Source of the DNA: Streptomyces sp. NBC_01260
GTDB lineage: Bacteria; Actinomycetota; Actinomycetes; Streptomycetales; Streptomycetaceae
Length of the DNA: 64,000 nt
Assembly: GCF_036226405.1 (NCBI RefSeq)
Contig: NZ_CP108464.1
Location: 5,084,001-5,148,000, forward strand
Direction of reading: 5' to 3'
In this document: piece by piece, positions 47,875 through 57,858 of the stretch
How positions within the stretch are numbered: the stretch's first letter is position 1
Layout of the letters: each line of letters begins with the position of its first letter
Position numbers and translations under genes: made by a program
The notes under the pieces: model-generated
What the model saw: the letters and a program-made list of their open reading frames with translations, nothing else
The model's database searches: none
Told to the model about the DNA's origin: nothing

Positions 47875-49536
47875 ATGTCAGGACCCCGCCCCGTACGGGC
47901 ACCGCGCGGTACCGACCTGAGCGCCCTGGGATGGCAGCAGGAAGCCGCGCTGCGGATGCTGCAGAACAACCTGGACCCCGAGGTCGCCGAGCACCCCGAC
48001 AAGCTCGTCGTCTACGGCGGCACCGGCAAGGCGGCCCGCGACTGGCGCTCCTTCGACGCGATGGTGCGCACGCTGCAGACGCTCAAGCAGGACGAGACGA
48101 TGCTCGTCCAGTCCGGGCGGCCGGTCGGCGTCATGCAGACGCACGAGTGGGCCCCGCGGGTCCTGATCGCCAACTCCAACCTCGTCGGCGACTGGGCGAA
48201 CTGGGAGGAGTTCCGCCGCCTGGAGGCGCTCGGGCTCACCATGTACGGCCAGATGACCGCCGGATCGTGGATCTACATCGGCACCCAGGGCATCCTGCAG
48301 GGCACGTACGAGACCTTCGCCGCCGTCGCCGCGAAGAAGTTCGGCGGGACGCTGGCCGGGACGATCACGCTGACCGCCGGGCTCGGCGGCATGGGCGGCG
48401 CCCAGCCGCTCGCCGTGACGATGAACGACGGCGTCGCGATCTGTATCGACTGCGACCCGCGCGCCATCGAGCGCCGCATCGAGCACCGCTTCCTGGACGT
48501 GCGCGCCGACTCCCTGGAGCACGCGCTCCAGCTCGCGGTCGAGGCACGGGACGCGCGCAGGCCGCTCTCCATCGGCCTGCTCGGCAACGCCGCGGAGCTG
48601 CTGCCGCGGATGCTCGCCGAGGGCGCCCCGGTCGACATCGTCACCGACCAGACCAGCGCGCACGACCCGCTCGCCTATCTGCCGCTCGGGGTCGACTTCG
48701 ACGACATGGCCGACTACGCCACCGAGAAGCCCGCCGACTTCACCCTGCGCGCCCGTGAGTCGATGGCGAAGCACGTCGAGGCGATGGTCGGCTTCATGGA
48801 CGCGGGGGCCGAGGTCTTCGACTACGGCAACTCGATCCGCGGCGAGGCCCAGCTCGCGGGCTACGGCCGGGCCTTCGACTTCCCGGGCTTCGTGCCCGCG
48901 TACATCCGGCCGCTCTTCTGCGAGGGCAAGGGCCCGTTCCGCTGGGCGGCCCTGTCCGGCGAGGCGTCCGACATCCACAAGACCGACAAGGCGATGCTCG
49001 AACTCTTCCCGGAGAACGAGTCGCTGCACCGCTGGATCAAGATGGCCGGCGAGCGCGTCCAGTTCCAGGGGCTGCCCGCCCGCATCTGCTGGCTCGGCTA
49101 CGGCGAGCGGGACCGGGCCGGCGAGCGGTTCAACGACATGGTGGCGAGCGGTGAGCTGGCCGCACCGCTGGCCATCGGGCGCGACCACCTGGACTGCGGG
49201 TCCGTGGCCTCCCCGTACCGGGAGACCGAGGCCATGCTCGACGGGTCCGACGCGATCGCCGACTGGCCGCTGCTGAACGCGATGGTCAACGTGGCGTCGG
49301 GGGCGTCCTGGGTCTCCATCCACCACGGCGGCGGCGTGGGCATGGGTCGCTCCATCCACGCGGGCCAGGTGACGGTGGCCGACGGTACGAAGCTGGCCGG
49401 CGAGAAGATCCGCCGGGTGCTGACGAACGACCCGGGCATGGGCGTCATCCGGCACGTGGACGCGGGGTACGACATCGCGGAGTCGGTCGCCTCCGACAAG
49501 GGTGTGCGGGTGCCGATGCGGGAGGACGGGGCGTGA
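47875..49536 (+). CDS. hutU: Urocanate hydratase
   Basis: A 553-residue NAD-dependent lyase; it turns urocanate into 4-imidazolone-5-propionate, the second step of histidine breakdown. Motifs of the family are plain: [49 protein letters not shown] and [14 protein letters not shown] near the NAD site, and DQTSAHDPL. The active-site Cys lies in [17 protein letters not shown]. The ATG at 47875 has AGGAGG nine bases upstream. It leads an operon of four genes, overlapping the next by GTGA. Confidence 0.97.
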   Translation: MSGPRPVRAPRGTDLSALGWQQEAALRMLQNNLDPEVAEHPDKLVVYGGTGKAARDWRSFDAMVRTLQTLKQDETMLVQSGRPVGVMQTHEWAPRVLIANSNLVGDWANWEEFRRLEALGLTMYGQMTAGSWIYIGTQGILQGTYETFAAVAAKKFGGTLAGTITLTAGLGGMGGAQPLAVTMNDGVAICIDCDPRAIERRIEHRFLDVRADSLEHALQLAVEARDARRPLSIGLLGNAAELLPRMLAEGAPVDIVTDQTSAHDPLAYLPLGVDFDDMADYATEKPADFTLRARESMAKHVEAMVGFMDAGAEVFDYGNSIRGEAQLAGYGRAFDFPGFVPAYIRPLFCEGKGPFRWAALSGEASDIHKTDKAMLELFPENESLHRWIKMAGERVQFQGLPARICWLGYGERDRAGERFNDMVASGELAAPLAIGRDHLDCGSVASPYRETEAMLDGSDAIADWPLLNAMVNVASGASWVSIHHGGGVGMGRSIHAGQVTVADGTKLAGEKIRRVLTNDPGMGVIRHVDAGYDIAESVASDKGVRVPMREDGA

Positions 49537-50792
49537 CGGCGCCGGGCGGACACCGGCCGGCCCCGTCCTTCCAGGAGATGTGGCGGGAGCTCGCTCCCAT
49601 CGGACGGCACCCGGACAGCGGCGGCTACCGCCGTTACGCCTGGACCTCCGCCGACACCGACTGCCGCACGTGGTTCCGGGCGCAGGCCGAGGCGCGCGGG
49701 CTGACTCCGGAGACCGACCGCAACGGCAACCAGTGGGCCTGGCTCGGCGACCCCCTGGCCGGGGACGCCGTCGTCACCGGGTCGCACCTCGACTCGGTGC
49801 CGGACGGCGGGGCTTTCGACGGGCCGCTCGGGGTCGTCTCCTCCTTCGCCGCGCTCGATGAACTCCGCCGCAGGGGGGTGGAGTTCACCAGACCGCTGGC
49901 CATCACCAACTTCGGCGACGAGGAAGGCGCCCGCTTCGGCCTCGCCTGCGTCGGCTCCCGGCTCGCCGCCGGGCAGCTGACCGTCGAGGCCGCGCACCGG
50001 CTGCGGGACGGGGACGGTGTCACGCTCCCGCAGGCCTTGGCGGCGGCCGGGTACGACCCCGACGCCATCGGGCCCGACCCCGAACGGCTCGCCCGCATCG
50101 GCGCGTTCGTCGAGCTCCACGTCGAGCAGGGCCGCGCCCTCGACCTCACCGGCGACCCCGTCGGCATCGCCTCCGCGATCTGGCCGCACGGACGCTGGCG
50201 GTTCGACTTCCGGGGCGAGGCCAACCACGCGGGCACCACCCGGCTCGCCGACCGGCGCGACCCGATGCTCACGTACGCCGAGACGGTGCTGGCCGCCCGC
50301 CGGGAGGCGGAGCTGGCCGGCGCCCTCGCCACCTTCGGCAAGATCGCCGTCGAGCCGAACGGCGTCAACGCCATCCCCTCCCTCGTGCGCGGCTGGCTCG
50401 ACTCCCGGGCCGCCGACCAGGACACCCTGGACACCGTCGTCACCGGGATCGAGCGGGCCGCCCGGGAACACGCCGAACGGGCCGGGATCGATCTCGACGT
50501 CGTACGGGAGTCCTTCACACCCGTCGTGGAGTTCCAGCACGCCCTGCGCGACGAGCTGGGCATGATCCTGAAGGGTGCCGCCACCCGTGGCGACGGCCGC
50601 GCCGCGCCCGTACTCGGCACCGGAGCGGGACACGATGCGGGTATTTTGTCCGCTTCGGCCCCTACCGCCATGCTGTTCGTCCGGAACCCCACCGGGATCT
50701 CGCACTCGCCGGCCGAGCACGCCGCCGAGGACGACTGCGTGGCCGGGGTGATCGCACTCGCCGATGTACTGGAAGGTCTCGCGTGCCGATGA
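49533..50792 (+). CDS. M20-family amidohydrolase (allantoate amidohydrolase-like) in the hut operon
   Basis: A 419-residue dizinc amidase of the AllC/HyuC group. Metal ligands stand in [30 protein letters not shown] (catalytic Glu and ligand Glu), LHVEQG and a final [10 protein letters not shown]. The dimerisation domain is inserted in the middle ([25 protein letters not shown]). By name such enzymes cleave allantoate or N-carbamoyl amino acids. Its place, overlapping hutU and hutF, suggests it instead removes the formyl group from N-formylglutamate, the HutF product, since no hutG-type gene is present. This is inference; substrate is untested. Confidence 0.85.
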   Translation: MTAPGGHRPAPSFQEMWRELAPIGRHPDSGGYRRYAWTSADTDCRTWFRAQAEARGLTPETDRNGNQWAWLGDPLAGDAVVTGSHLDSVPDGGAFDGPLGVVSSFAALDELRRRGVEFTRPLAITNFGDEEGARFGLACVGSRLAAGQLTVEAAHRLRDGDGVTLPQALAAAGYDPDAIGPDPERLARIGAFVELHVEQGRALDLTGDPVGIASAIWPHGRWRFDFRGEANHAGTTRLADRRDPMLTYAETVLAARREAELAGALATFGKIAVEPNGVNAIPSLVRGWLDSRAADQDTLDTVVTGIERAAREHAERAGIDLDVVRESFTPVVEFQHALRDELGMILKGAATRGDGRAAPVLGTGAGHDAGILSASAPTAMLFVRNPTGISHSPAEHAAEDDCVAGVIALADVLEGLACR

Positions 50793-52216
50793 CAACGGAG
50801 CCGACGGGCAGGCCGACAGCCGAGCCCGCGACGGAGCCCGCAACGGAGCCGACCGGCAGGCCCGGCACCGTGACGTACTGGCTCTCCCATGCCTGGCTCG
50901 GCACCCATGTCGAACCGGGGGTCGTCCTGGAGGTGTCCGGCGGGCTGATCACCGGGGTGCGGACCGGAGCCGGCTCCCCGCCGACCGGCGCCACCGTGCT
51001 GCACGGGCTCACCCTGCCCGGTCTCGCCAACACCCACTCGCACGCCTTCCACCGCGCCCTGCGCTCCACCGTCCAGGTCGGCTCCGGCACCTTCTGGACC
51101 TGGCGCGAGACCATGTACCAGGTCGCGGCCCGGCTCACCCCCGACACGTACTACGAACTGGCCCGTGCGGTGTACGCCGAGATGGCGCTGGCCGGCATCA
51201 CCGCGGTCGGCGAATTCCACTATCTGCACCATGCGCCCGGCGGCACCCCGTACGACGACCCGAACGCGATGGGCGCGGCCCTGATCGCGGCCGCGCGTGA
51301 GGCCGGCATCCGGATCACACTGCTGGACACCGCCTATCTCGCCGCCGGGTTCGGCAGCCGGCCCTCCCAGTACCTGAAGCCCGACCGGCACCAGATGCGC
51401 TTCTCCGACACCACCGCCGAGGCCTGGGCCGAGCGCGTCTCCCTCCTCAAGGGCGACGAACACGCCCTGATCGGCGCCGCCGTCCACTCCGTGCGCGCCG
51501 TGCCCGCCGCGCAGCTCGCCACCGTCGCGGCATGGGCGCAGGAGAGGCAGGCGCCGCTCCATGTCCACCTCTCCGAGCAGACCGCGGAGAACGACGCCTG
51601 CCTCGCCGTCCACGGCTGCACCCCCACCCGGCTCCTCGCCGACCACGGGGTACTCGGCCCGCGCACCACCGGCGTCCACAACACCCATCTCACCGATGAG
51701 GACATCGCGCTGATCGGCTCCACGGCCACCGGCACCTGCATGTGCCCGACCACCGAACGCGATCTCGCCGACGGCATCGGCCCCGCCGTCGCCCTCCAGC
51801 GGGCCGGCTCCCCGCTCTCGCTGGGCAGCGACAGCCACGCGGTGATCGACCTCTTCGAGGAGGCCCGTGCGATGGAGCTCAACGAGCGCCTGCGCACCCG
51901 GACCCGCGGCCACTGGACCGCCTCCGCGCTGCTGCGCGCCGCCTCCGCCGACGGGCACGCCGCGCTCGGCCGGCCCGACGCGGGCATCCTCGAACCGGGT
52001 GCGCCCGCCGACCTGGCGACCATCGCCCTGGACTCCGTCAGAACAGCGGGGCCGGTACCCAGACTGGCTGCCGAAACAGCCGTATTCGCCGCCTCCGCGG
52101 CCGATGTGCGCCATACGGTGGTCGCCGGACGGCACATCGTGCGCGACGGACATCACGCGCTGGTCGCCGACGTCCCCGCAGCACTCGCGAAGGCCATCGC
52201 GGCCCTGCACCGCTGA
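50783..52216 (+). CDS. hutF: Formimidoylglutamate deiminase
   Basis: A 477-residue amidohydrolase of the ATZ/TRZ-like superfamily. Metal motif NTHSHAFHR comes early, the second His in PLHVHLSEQ, and the Asp in [11 protein letters not shown]. The spacing and the [10 protein letters not shown] motif are those of HutF, which converts N-formimino-L-glutamate to N-formyl-L-glutamate and ammonia. The first ~27 residues are a low-complexity Thr-Glu-Pro repeat ([19 protein letters not shown]) unusual for the family. The GTG at 50783 or ATG at 50789 overlaps the upstream stop. Confidence 0.9.
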   Translation: MPMTTEPTGRPTAEPATEPATEPTGRPGTVTYWLSHAWLGTHVEPGVVLEVSGGLITGVRTGAGSPPTGATVLHGLTLPGLANTHSHAFHRALRSTVQVGSGTFWTWRETMYQVAARLTPDTYYELARAVYAEMALAGITAVGEFHYLHHAPGGTPYDDPNAMGAALIAAAREAGIRITLLDTAYLAAGFGSRPSQYLKPDRHQMRFSDTTAEAWAERVSLLKGDEHALIGAAVHSVRAVPAAQLATVAAWAQERQAPLHVHLSEQTAENDACLAVHGCTPTRLLADHGVLGPRTTGVHNTHLTDEDIALIGSTATGTCMCPTTERDLADGIGPAVALQRAGSPLSLGSDSHAVIDLFEEARAMELNERLRTRTRGHWTASALLRAASADGHAALGRPDAGILEPGAPADLATIALDSVRTAGPVPRLAAETAVFAASAADVRHTVVAGRHIVRDGHHALVADVPAALAKAIAALHR

Positions 52217-52284
52217 GCGGCCCCGAGAAGCCGCCCGGCCCCGCGCCCCCGCCGAAGCCGACACGCAAGGAGAGCAGTCCCCCG

Positions 52285-53472
52285 ATGACGACGACCGCCA
52301 TCACCCACATCGCCGCACTGGTCACCAACGACCCCTCCCTCGGTGACAATTCCCCCCTCGGACTGATCCAGGACGCGGCCGTCGTCATCGAGGGCGACCG
52401 GGTCGTCTGGACCGGTGAATCCAGCAAAGCACCCGCCACTGACAACGCCGTCGACGCCGCAGGCCGGGCCGTGATCCCCGGCTTCGTCGACTCCCACTCC
52501 CACCTCCTCTTCGCGGGCGACCGCACCCAGGAGTTCAACGCCCGGATGTCCGGCCGGGCCTACACCGCGGGCGGCATCCGCACCACCGTCGCGGCCACCC
52601 GCGCCGCCACCGACGAGGAGCTCTCCGCCAACGTCGCCCGCTACCTCGCCGAGGCGCTGCGCCAGGGCACCACGACCTTCGAGACCAAGTCCGGCTACGG
52701 CCTCACCGTCCAGGACGAGGCCCGCGCCCTGCGCATCGCGGCCCGCCACACCGACGAGGTCACCTTCCTGGGCGCCCACATCGTCTCGCCGGACTACGCC
52801 GACGACCCGGCCGGATACGTCGACCTGGTCACCGGCCCGATGCTCGACGCCTGCGCCCCGTACGCCCGTTGGATCGACGTCTTCTGCGAGAAGGGCGCCT
52901 TCGACGGCGACCAGGCCCGCGCCGTCCTCACCGCGGGCCGCGCCAAGGGCCTGCACCCCCGCGTCCACGCCAACCAGCTCGGCCACGGTCCGGGCGTCCA
53001 GCTCGCCGTCGAACTCGACGCGGCGTCCGCCGACCACTGCACCCACCTCACCGACGCCGACATCGACGCCCTGGCCCAGTCCGCCACCGTCGCCACGCTG
53101 CTCCCCGGTGCCGAGTTCTCCACCCGCGCCACCTGGCCCGACGCCCGCCGCATCCTCGACGCGGGCGCCACCGTCGCGCTCTCCACGGACTGCAACCCGG
53201 GCTCCTCGTTCACCTCGTCCATGCCGTTCTGCATCGCACTCGCCGTGCGCGACATGGGCATGACCCCCGACGAGGCCCTCTGGTCCGCCACCGCGGGCGG
53301 CGCCGCGGCCCTGCGGCGTACCGACATCGGGCGCATCGGCCCCGGCGCCCGCGCCGACCTGGTCGTCCTGGACGCACCCAGCCATGTCCACCTCGCCTAC
53401 CGGCCCGGCGTACCGCTGGTGCACGAGGTCTGGCGGCGCGGTGAACGCACGGGCGCCCGGAAGCACGGCTGA
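52285..53472 (+). CDS. hutI: Imidazolonepropionase
   Basis: A 395-residue zinc amidohydrolase for the third step of histidine breakdown: imidazolonepropionate to N-formimino-L-glutamate. Motifs: [13 protein letters not shown] (metal His pair and substrate Arg), [21 protein letters not shown] and [27 protein letters not shown] lies before the ATG at 52285. It closes the operon and is followed by a terminator. The hutH histidase gene is not in this window, as is common in Streptomyces. Confidence 0.96.
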   Translation: MTTTAITHIAALVTNDPSLGDNSPLGLIQDAAVVIEGDRVVWTGESSKAPATDNAVDAAGRAVIPGFVDSHSHLLFAGDRTQEFNARMSGRAYTAGGIRTTVAATRAATDEELSANVARYLAEALRQGTTTFETKSGYGLTVQDEARALRIAARHTDEVTFLGAHIVSPDYADDPAGYVDLVTGPMLDACAPYARWIDVFCEKGAFDGDQARAVLTAGRAKGLHPRVHANQLGHGPGVQLAVELDAASADHCTHLTDADIDALAQSATVATLLPGAEFSTRATWPDARRILDAGATVALSTDCNPGSSFTSSMPFCIALAVRDMGMTPDEALWSATAGGAAALRRTDIGRIGPGARADLVVLDAPSHVHLAYRPGVPLVHEVWRRGERTGARKHG

Positions 53473-53491
53473 TGTCACGTCAACAACGCGG

Positions 53492-53522
53492 AAGGACCTG
53501 CCCTTCGTCGGGGCAGGTCCTT
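53492..53522. terminator. Terminator of the hut operon
   Basis: Perfect 12-bp stem (53492-53503 with 53511-53522) around seven bases, 20 bp after the hutI stop, serving also the convergent sigma-factor gene. Confidence 0.85.
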
Positions 53523-53562
53523 GTGTCCGGCAGTCCTCGCGAGCGCGTTGCGAGGTGCCCGC

Positions 53563-54525
53563 TCATTCCTCCAGCGTCAGGCCCTTGCGGAGCTTGACCA
53601 GGGTGCGGGAGAGCAGCCGTGAGACGTGCATCTGCGAGATGCCGAGCTCCTCGCCGATCTCCGACTGCGTCATGTTGGCGACGAACCGCAGCGAGAGGAT
53701 GGTCCGGTCGCGGCCGGGCAGCGAGGCGATCAGCGGCTTCAGGGACTCGACGTACTCGATGCCCTCCAGTCCGTGGTCCTCGTAGCCGATCCGGTCGGCC
53801 AGCGCGCCGTCGTTCTCGTCCTCCTCGGGCTTGGCGTCCAGCGAGCTCGCGGTGTACGCGTTGCTCGCGGCCATGCCTTCGACGACTTCTTCGTTGCTGA
53901 TACCCAGGCGGTGGGCGAGCTCGCCCACGGTGGGCGAGCGGTCCAGCTGCTGGGCGAGCTCGTCGCCCGCCTTGGCCAGGTCGAGCCGGAGCTCCTGGAG
54001 GCGCCGCGGTACGCGCACGGACCAGCTGGTGTCGCGGAAGAAGCGCTTGATCTCACCGACGATGGTCGGCATCGCGAAGGTCGGGAACTCGACGCCCCGG
54101 CTGAGCTCGAAGCGGTCGATCGCCTTGATCAGGCCGATGGTGCCGACCTGGATGATGTCCTCCATCGGTTCGCTGCGGGAGCGGAACCGGGAGGCGGCGA
54201 ACTTGACCAGGGCCATGTTCAGCTCGACGAGCGTGTTGCGTACGTAGGAGTACCCGTGGGTGCCCTCTTCGAGGGATTCGAGCCGGGCGAAGAGCGTCTT
54301 CGAGAGCGCCCTGGCGTCCAGCGGGCCCATTTCGGCGATGGGCGGGATCTCGGGAAGGTCCGCGAGTGCGCCGGTGGTGATTTCGGTATCGCTGTGGTCA
54401 CTGCTGGTGGTGCTGTTGCGCGTACCGTCCGGGACGGTCGCGACAGGGGAGTCTGATTCGGTCAGTCCCTGAGGACATACTGACGTCGCGTTGTGGGTAC
54501 GCGGTTCGTCGAGCCGGGGTGACAT
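53563..54525 (-). CDS. SigB/SigF/SigG-type alternative sigma factor
   Basis: A 320-residue sigma factor of group 3. Region 2 (LVELNMALVKFAASRFR, EDIIQVGTIGLIKAIDRFELSRGVEFPTFAMPTIVGEIKRFFRD), region 3 (RVPRRLQELRLDLAKAGDELAQQL, GELAHRLGISNEEV) and region 4 (LPGRDRTILSLRFVANMTQSEIGEELGISQMHVSRLLSRTLVKLR) are complete. The N-terminal ~90 residues are a disordered Ser/Thr-rich extension. The ATG at 54525 has GGAGG six bases upstream. It should direct a stress or development regulon and be held by an anti-sigma factor; a STAS protein and an ATPase are encoded divergently. Confidence 0.93.
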   Translation of the reverse strand: MSPRLDEPRTHNATSVCPQGLTESDSPVATVPDGTRNSTTSSDHSDTEITTGALADLPEIPPIAEMGPLDARALSKTLFARLESLEEGTHGYSYVRNTLVELNMALVKFAASRFRSRSEPMEDIIQVGTIGLIKAIDRFELSRGVEFPTFAMPTIVGEIKRFFRDTSWSVRVPRRLQELRLDLAKAGDELAQQLDRSPTVGELAHRLGISNEEVVEGMAASNAYTASSLDAKPEEDENDGALADRIGYEDHGLEGIEYVESLKPLIASLPGRDRTILSLRFVANMTQSEIGEELGISQMHVSRLLSRTLVKLRKGLTLEE

Positions 54526-54808
54526 GGTCTCCTCCATCGTTCTCGGCATATGGCTGCCGATGCCCATACGTGTTCCTGCGGTGAAGCGGCGCCTCCAAAG
54601 CCGGCCAAGTTTTGAGTGTCCCCCTACCCTTACCCGGTCCGTGTGGCTCGTTACAAGCTCCAATTGCCGCTATATGTCCGGTTTGTTGAGGTCTTCGGCT
54701 ACCGCGTGGCGCACGGAACGCGTACTGTTTCAAGAACGTCAGCGACAGCTGCAACGCATCTGCACGCACAGTGATGCGGACAGTGACGAACGGTGAAGAG
54801 GGACGGGC

Positions 54809-55177
54809 ATGGACCGCGGGACGGTCGGCAGTGCGAACCGGGGAAGGCTTCAGGTCGAAGCCCGGACCGTGGGCCGCAGCGAGGTTGTGACGCCGGCGGG
54901 CGAGCTTGATCACCACACGGCCGATCTGCTGCGCGAGCCCCTGGAGAGCGCGGTCGAGCAAGGGCGCGCGCGCCTGGTGGTGGACTGCTCGCAACTCGAA
55001 TTCTGTGATTCCACCGGGCTGAATGTGCTGCTCGGTGCCCGCCTCAAGGCGGAGGCGGCCGGGGGAGGGGTCCATTTGGCCGGAATGCTGCCGGTGGTGG
55101 CACGGGTATTCGAGATCACCGGGGCCGAGGCGGTTTTCACCGTTCACGGCTCCCTCGAAGAGGCCCTGGAAGACTGA
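54809..55177 (+). CDS. STAS-domain anti-sigma factor antagonist
   Basis: A 122-residue STAS protein, RsbV/SpoIIAA-like. The phosphorylatable Ser is Ser68 in LEFCDSTGLNVLLGAR, and the N-terminal half has VVTPAGELDHHTADLLREPLE. Unphosphorylated, such a protein would bind the anti-sigma ATPase and free the sigma factor. It is divergent from the sigma gene (283-bp gap) and 228 bp before the ATPase gene. The ATG at 54809 is near a GAAGAGGGACGGGC site. Confidence 0.92.
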   Translation: MDRGTVGSANRGRLQVEARTVGRSEVVTPAGELDHHTADLLREPLESAVEQGRARLVVDCSQLEFCDSTGLNVLLGARLKAEAAGGGVHLAGMLPVVARVFEITGAEAVFTVHGSLEEALED

Positions 55178-55340
55178 TCGCGGTGCGTTTCACCGCCCCT
55201 GAAGCCTGGTGTGTTGCGAGTGTCACGCGATCCACATGGGTGAAGTGGGTGTTGTCACGATTCGGCCGGGCAGGAGACACCCCGGCGAGCCCTCGGTGAG
55301 CTGCACGCTCCGTATCCGTCCGGTGCCTGTATTCAGTGTC

Positions 55341-55364
55341 CGTATCTGTATTCGTATCTGTATC
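55341..55364 (+). repeat. 12-bp tandem repeat in the ATPase leader
   Basis: CGTATCTGTATT and CGTATCTGTATC stand in tandem at 55341-55364, in a T/A-richer stretch upstream of the ATPase gene start at 55406. Confidence 0.6.
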
Positions 55365-55405
55365 TGTTCGATGGCGACATGGTCAATCGGTGAGGTGAAG
55401 CGCTG

Positions 55406-55945
55406 ATGAGCACCACCCGGCAGCATCCGCCGGGCGACCTCGGCCGCGAGCCGGAGGGCGCAGGCGTGGGTGCACACACCGACGCGGACGCACCCGCGGA
55501 CGCGGGCGTCGGCGCTTCCTCCGACGGGTCCGTCGAGCGGCGGTGGCACACGCTGTCGCTGCGGCAGGTCAGCGGCATCGTGCCGACGGCCCGCGATTTC
55601 GCCCGTCAGGCACTCCATGAATGGGGCTGGCTCCCCGCCTCGACCGCCGACCGCCGTGCGGCCGCCGAGGATGTCCTGCTGGTCGTCTCCGAGCTGGTCA
55701 CCAACGCGTGCCTGCACGCGGAGGGCCCCGAGGAAATCCGTATCGGGTGCACGCCGAAGGCGCTGCGGGTCGAGGTCGTCGACGGTGGCGCGGGACAGCC
55801 CGCGCCACGTACCCCGCACCGGGCCGGCCGGCCCGGCGGGCACGGCATGTTCATCGTGCAGCGGCTCTGCCTGGACTGGGGAGTCGTACGGGTGCCGGGC
55901 GAACCCGGCAAGACCGTCTGGGCGGAGCTGGCCGCCCCCGCGTAG
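55406..55945 (+). CDS. Anti-sigma-factor-like GHKL ATPase
   Basis: A 179-residue protein. After ~45 disordered residues comes the HATPase_c_2 domain: LLVVSELVTNACLHAEGPEEIRIG (N box), VEVVDGG (G1) and GGHGMFIVQRLCLDWGVV (G2). It is of the RsbW/SpoIIAB type and would phosphorylate the STAS protein and sequester the sigma factor encoded upstream. Together the three genes make a partner-switching module. A tandem repeat lies in the leader, which may be a control site. Confidence 0.9.
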   Translation: MSTTRQHPPGDLGREPEGAGVGAHTDADAPADAGVGASSDGSVERRWHTLSLRQVSGIVPTARDFARQALHEWGWLPASTADRRAAAEDVLLVVSELVTNACLHAEGPEEIRIGCTPKALRVEVVDGGAGQPAPRTPHRAGRPGGHGMFIVQRLCLDWGVVRVPGEPGKTVWAELAAPA

Positions 55946-56147
55946 CCGCCCGCAGGTTTCCCTGCCTGCCCCGGGGCCGTACCCCCCGGGCCCCACGCCC
56001 CTTGAAGAGCGCGCCGGATCGGCGCGCTCTTTGTCTTCCCTCCACAAGGCCCCGGGCGTACCTTGAGCGCCAAATCTGATGTGTCGTCAGCTATTTGGGC
56101 CGCGCGGAAGCGGCGCACGGCGACTCCCGGCAGGAGGGGAATTCGAG

Positions 56148-56816
56148 GTGTCGTACCAGAAGCGAACAGCTCTCGCGCTGGCGTCCGGGCTGGCGGGGGC
56201 GGTGGTGCTGATGGCCGCGCCCGCCGCTCACGCGACGGTCGTCGACGTCAACTACCAGTGCAAGACCCCGATCGGGGACAAGGCCGCCGTGTCGCCCATC
56301 GACATCAAGAGCGTCAAGAGCGGCAGCGGCTACAAGCTCACGATGTCCTTCCAGAAGGGCGTCTCCTCCAGCCCGGTCGAACTGGGCAAGGGGGCGATGA
56401 GCCCCAGCGCGGTGATCAAGGTGGGCGGCGCCGACCCGGGCCAGGTCCAGGTCGCCGGAGCGGCCAACTCGGCCGCGATCCCCGCCAACAGCCCCATCAA
56501 GATCAGTGACCTTTCGGGGACGTACACCCCGAAGAAGAGCGGAAAGGTCGACTTCACCGCCGGGGTGCTCACCATCAAGGCACTCGGTACGACGACGACC
56601 TGCACCCCGTCCAACAACCCGGGCCCCTCGCTCTCCCTCGACGTCAAGGCCGCCGGCGCAGGCGCGCAGAGCGCACCGGATGCCAACGCCTCGCTGCCGA
56701 AGACCGGCCCGCTCGACTCGGCGGTGGCGCTCGGCACGCTCGGCGGCACCGTGCTGCTGACCGGCGCGGCCGGGGTGCTGTGGCTGACCAGGCGCGGGCA
56801 GCGGGCCACGGGCTGA
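56148..56816 (+). CDS. Sortase-anchored surface protein (LPKTG)
   Basis: A 222-residue exported protein from GTG 56148 (AGGAGGGG upstream). The signal peptide ends near AAHATV (residue ~31). One extracellular domain of about 120 residues (VNYQCKTPIG to ALGTTTTCTP, a Cys at each end likely disulphide-linked) is followed by a spacer and the sorting signal LPKTG (183-187), a hydrophobic helix and an RRGQR tail. A sortase would join it to the wall peptide. The same domain occurs twice in the protein at 58985. Confidence 0.85.
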   Translation: MSYQKRTALALASGLAGAVVLMAAPAAHATVVDVNYQCKTPIGDKAAVSPIDIKSVKSGSGYKLTMSFQKGVSSSPVELGKGAMSPSAVIKVGGADPGQVQVAGAANSAAIPANSPIKISDLSGTYTPKKSGKVDFTAGVLTIKALGTTTTCTPSNNPGPSLSLDVKAAGAGAQSAPDANASLPKTGPLDSAVALGTLGGTVLLTGAAGVLWLTRRGQRATG

Positions 56817-56859
56817 CCCCCGCGAACCGCCGCCGCCGTCACGCACCAGGGAGCCGCCC

Positions 56860-57858
56860 ATGCCGCCGTTGACCGGTCATGCCACCCGATTCGCCCTTGC
56901 CGTACCGCTGCTCGCCGCCCTGTGGTGGGCCGTCGCCATGACCGCGGCGGCCGGTGCCGGCGAGCACCCGGCCGCCCCGGCGTGGACGGCGCAGCCCGCG
57001 GCGAACGGCGCGGGCCGGGACGGCGGGAGACCGTACTTCTACCTGGAGGGCCTGCCCGGCAGCGTCCTCCAGGACCGCCTCTCGGTCACCAACCCGGGCC
57101 CGGAGCCGGTGACCGTACGGCTGCGCGGCGCCGACGCGTACAACACCGCGAAGGGCGGCTTCGCGGTACGCGGCGCGCACGGCTCCACCGGTACCGGGGC
57201 CTGGCTGCGGACGGCCGCCACCGAGGTGACCGTGCCCGGCCGGACCCGTGCGCAGGTGCCCGTCTCCGTCACCGTGCCCCAGGACGCACTGCCCGGTGAC
57301 CACCCGGGCGCGATCGTCGCCGAGAGCGGCGGCCGCTCGGTGGGCGTCCGGGTCCAGCTGCGGGTCGGCGGGCCGACGCTGGCCGCGCTCACGGTCGAGG
57401 ACGTCACGGTGTCCGGGCGGGCCATCCACTACACCCTGGTCAACCGGGGCAACGCGGTTCTCGCGCCCCGTCTCGCCGTCAGCGCCGACGGGGTGTTCGG
57501 CACCCTGCTGCGACGCGGCGCCCGCACCCTGCCCGTCGAGCTGCTGCCCGGACAGCGGGTACGGCTCGCCGAACCGTGGCGGGACACCCCCGCCCTCGAC
57601 TCCGCCACCGTCCGGCTGCGCGTCACGGCGGCGGGCGGCGCGCACAGCGAGGCCACGGCCCCGGCGCTCTTCGTCCCGTGGGTGCCGGTGACCGGGGGCG
57701 CGCTGCTGCTCCTGGCCGGGGCCGCCGCTGGTACGTACGCCCACCGGCGCCGGCGAGGAGCACGGCGGAGCGGGCGCGACGACGGGGCCGTCCCGTCACC
57801 TGACCATCAACAGCATTCCGACGAGAGGCACTTGGTGAAGGCGGGAGCGGAATCGTGA
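56860..57858 (+). CDS. DUF916-like membrane-anchored surface protein
   Basis: A 332-residue protein with a signal peptide, then two beta-sandwich segments (PYFYLEGLPGSVLQDRLSVTNPGPEPVTVRLRGADAYN and PVSVTVPQDALPGDHPGAIVAES) that match the peptidoglycan-binding DUF916/WxL-interacting domain, and a C-terminal membrane helix (VTGGALLLLAGAAAGTYAHRRRR). In Firmicutes such proteins hold WxL proteins at the wall. It is the second gene of a four-gene operon; its end overlaps the next start by four bases. Confidence 0.78.
   Translation: MPPLTGHATRFALAVPLLAALWWAVAMTAAAGAGEHPAAPAWTAQPAANGAGRDGGRPYFYLEGLPGSVLQDRLSVTNPGPEPVTVRLRGADAYNTAKGGFAVRGAHGSTGTGAWLRTAATEVTVPGRTRAQVPVSVTVPQDALPGDHPGAIVAESGGRSVGVRVQLRVGGPTLAALTVEDVTVSGRAIHYTLVNRGNAVLAPRLAVSADGVFGTLLRRGARTLPVELLPGQRVRLAEPWRDTPALDSATVRLRVTAAGGAHSEATAPALFVPWVPVTGGALLLLAGAAAGTYAHRRRRGARRSGRDDGAVPSPDHQQHSDERHLVKAGAES

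Noticed and set aside
54600..54700. SigB-type promoter (GGGTAA on the minus strand) before the sigma gene
   Set aside because: A GGGTAA word exists near 54635, but no GNNT/GTTT element stands at the proper distance, so autoregulation is not claimed.
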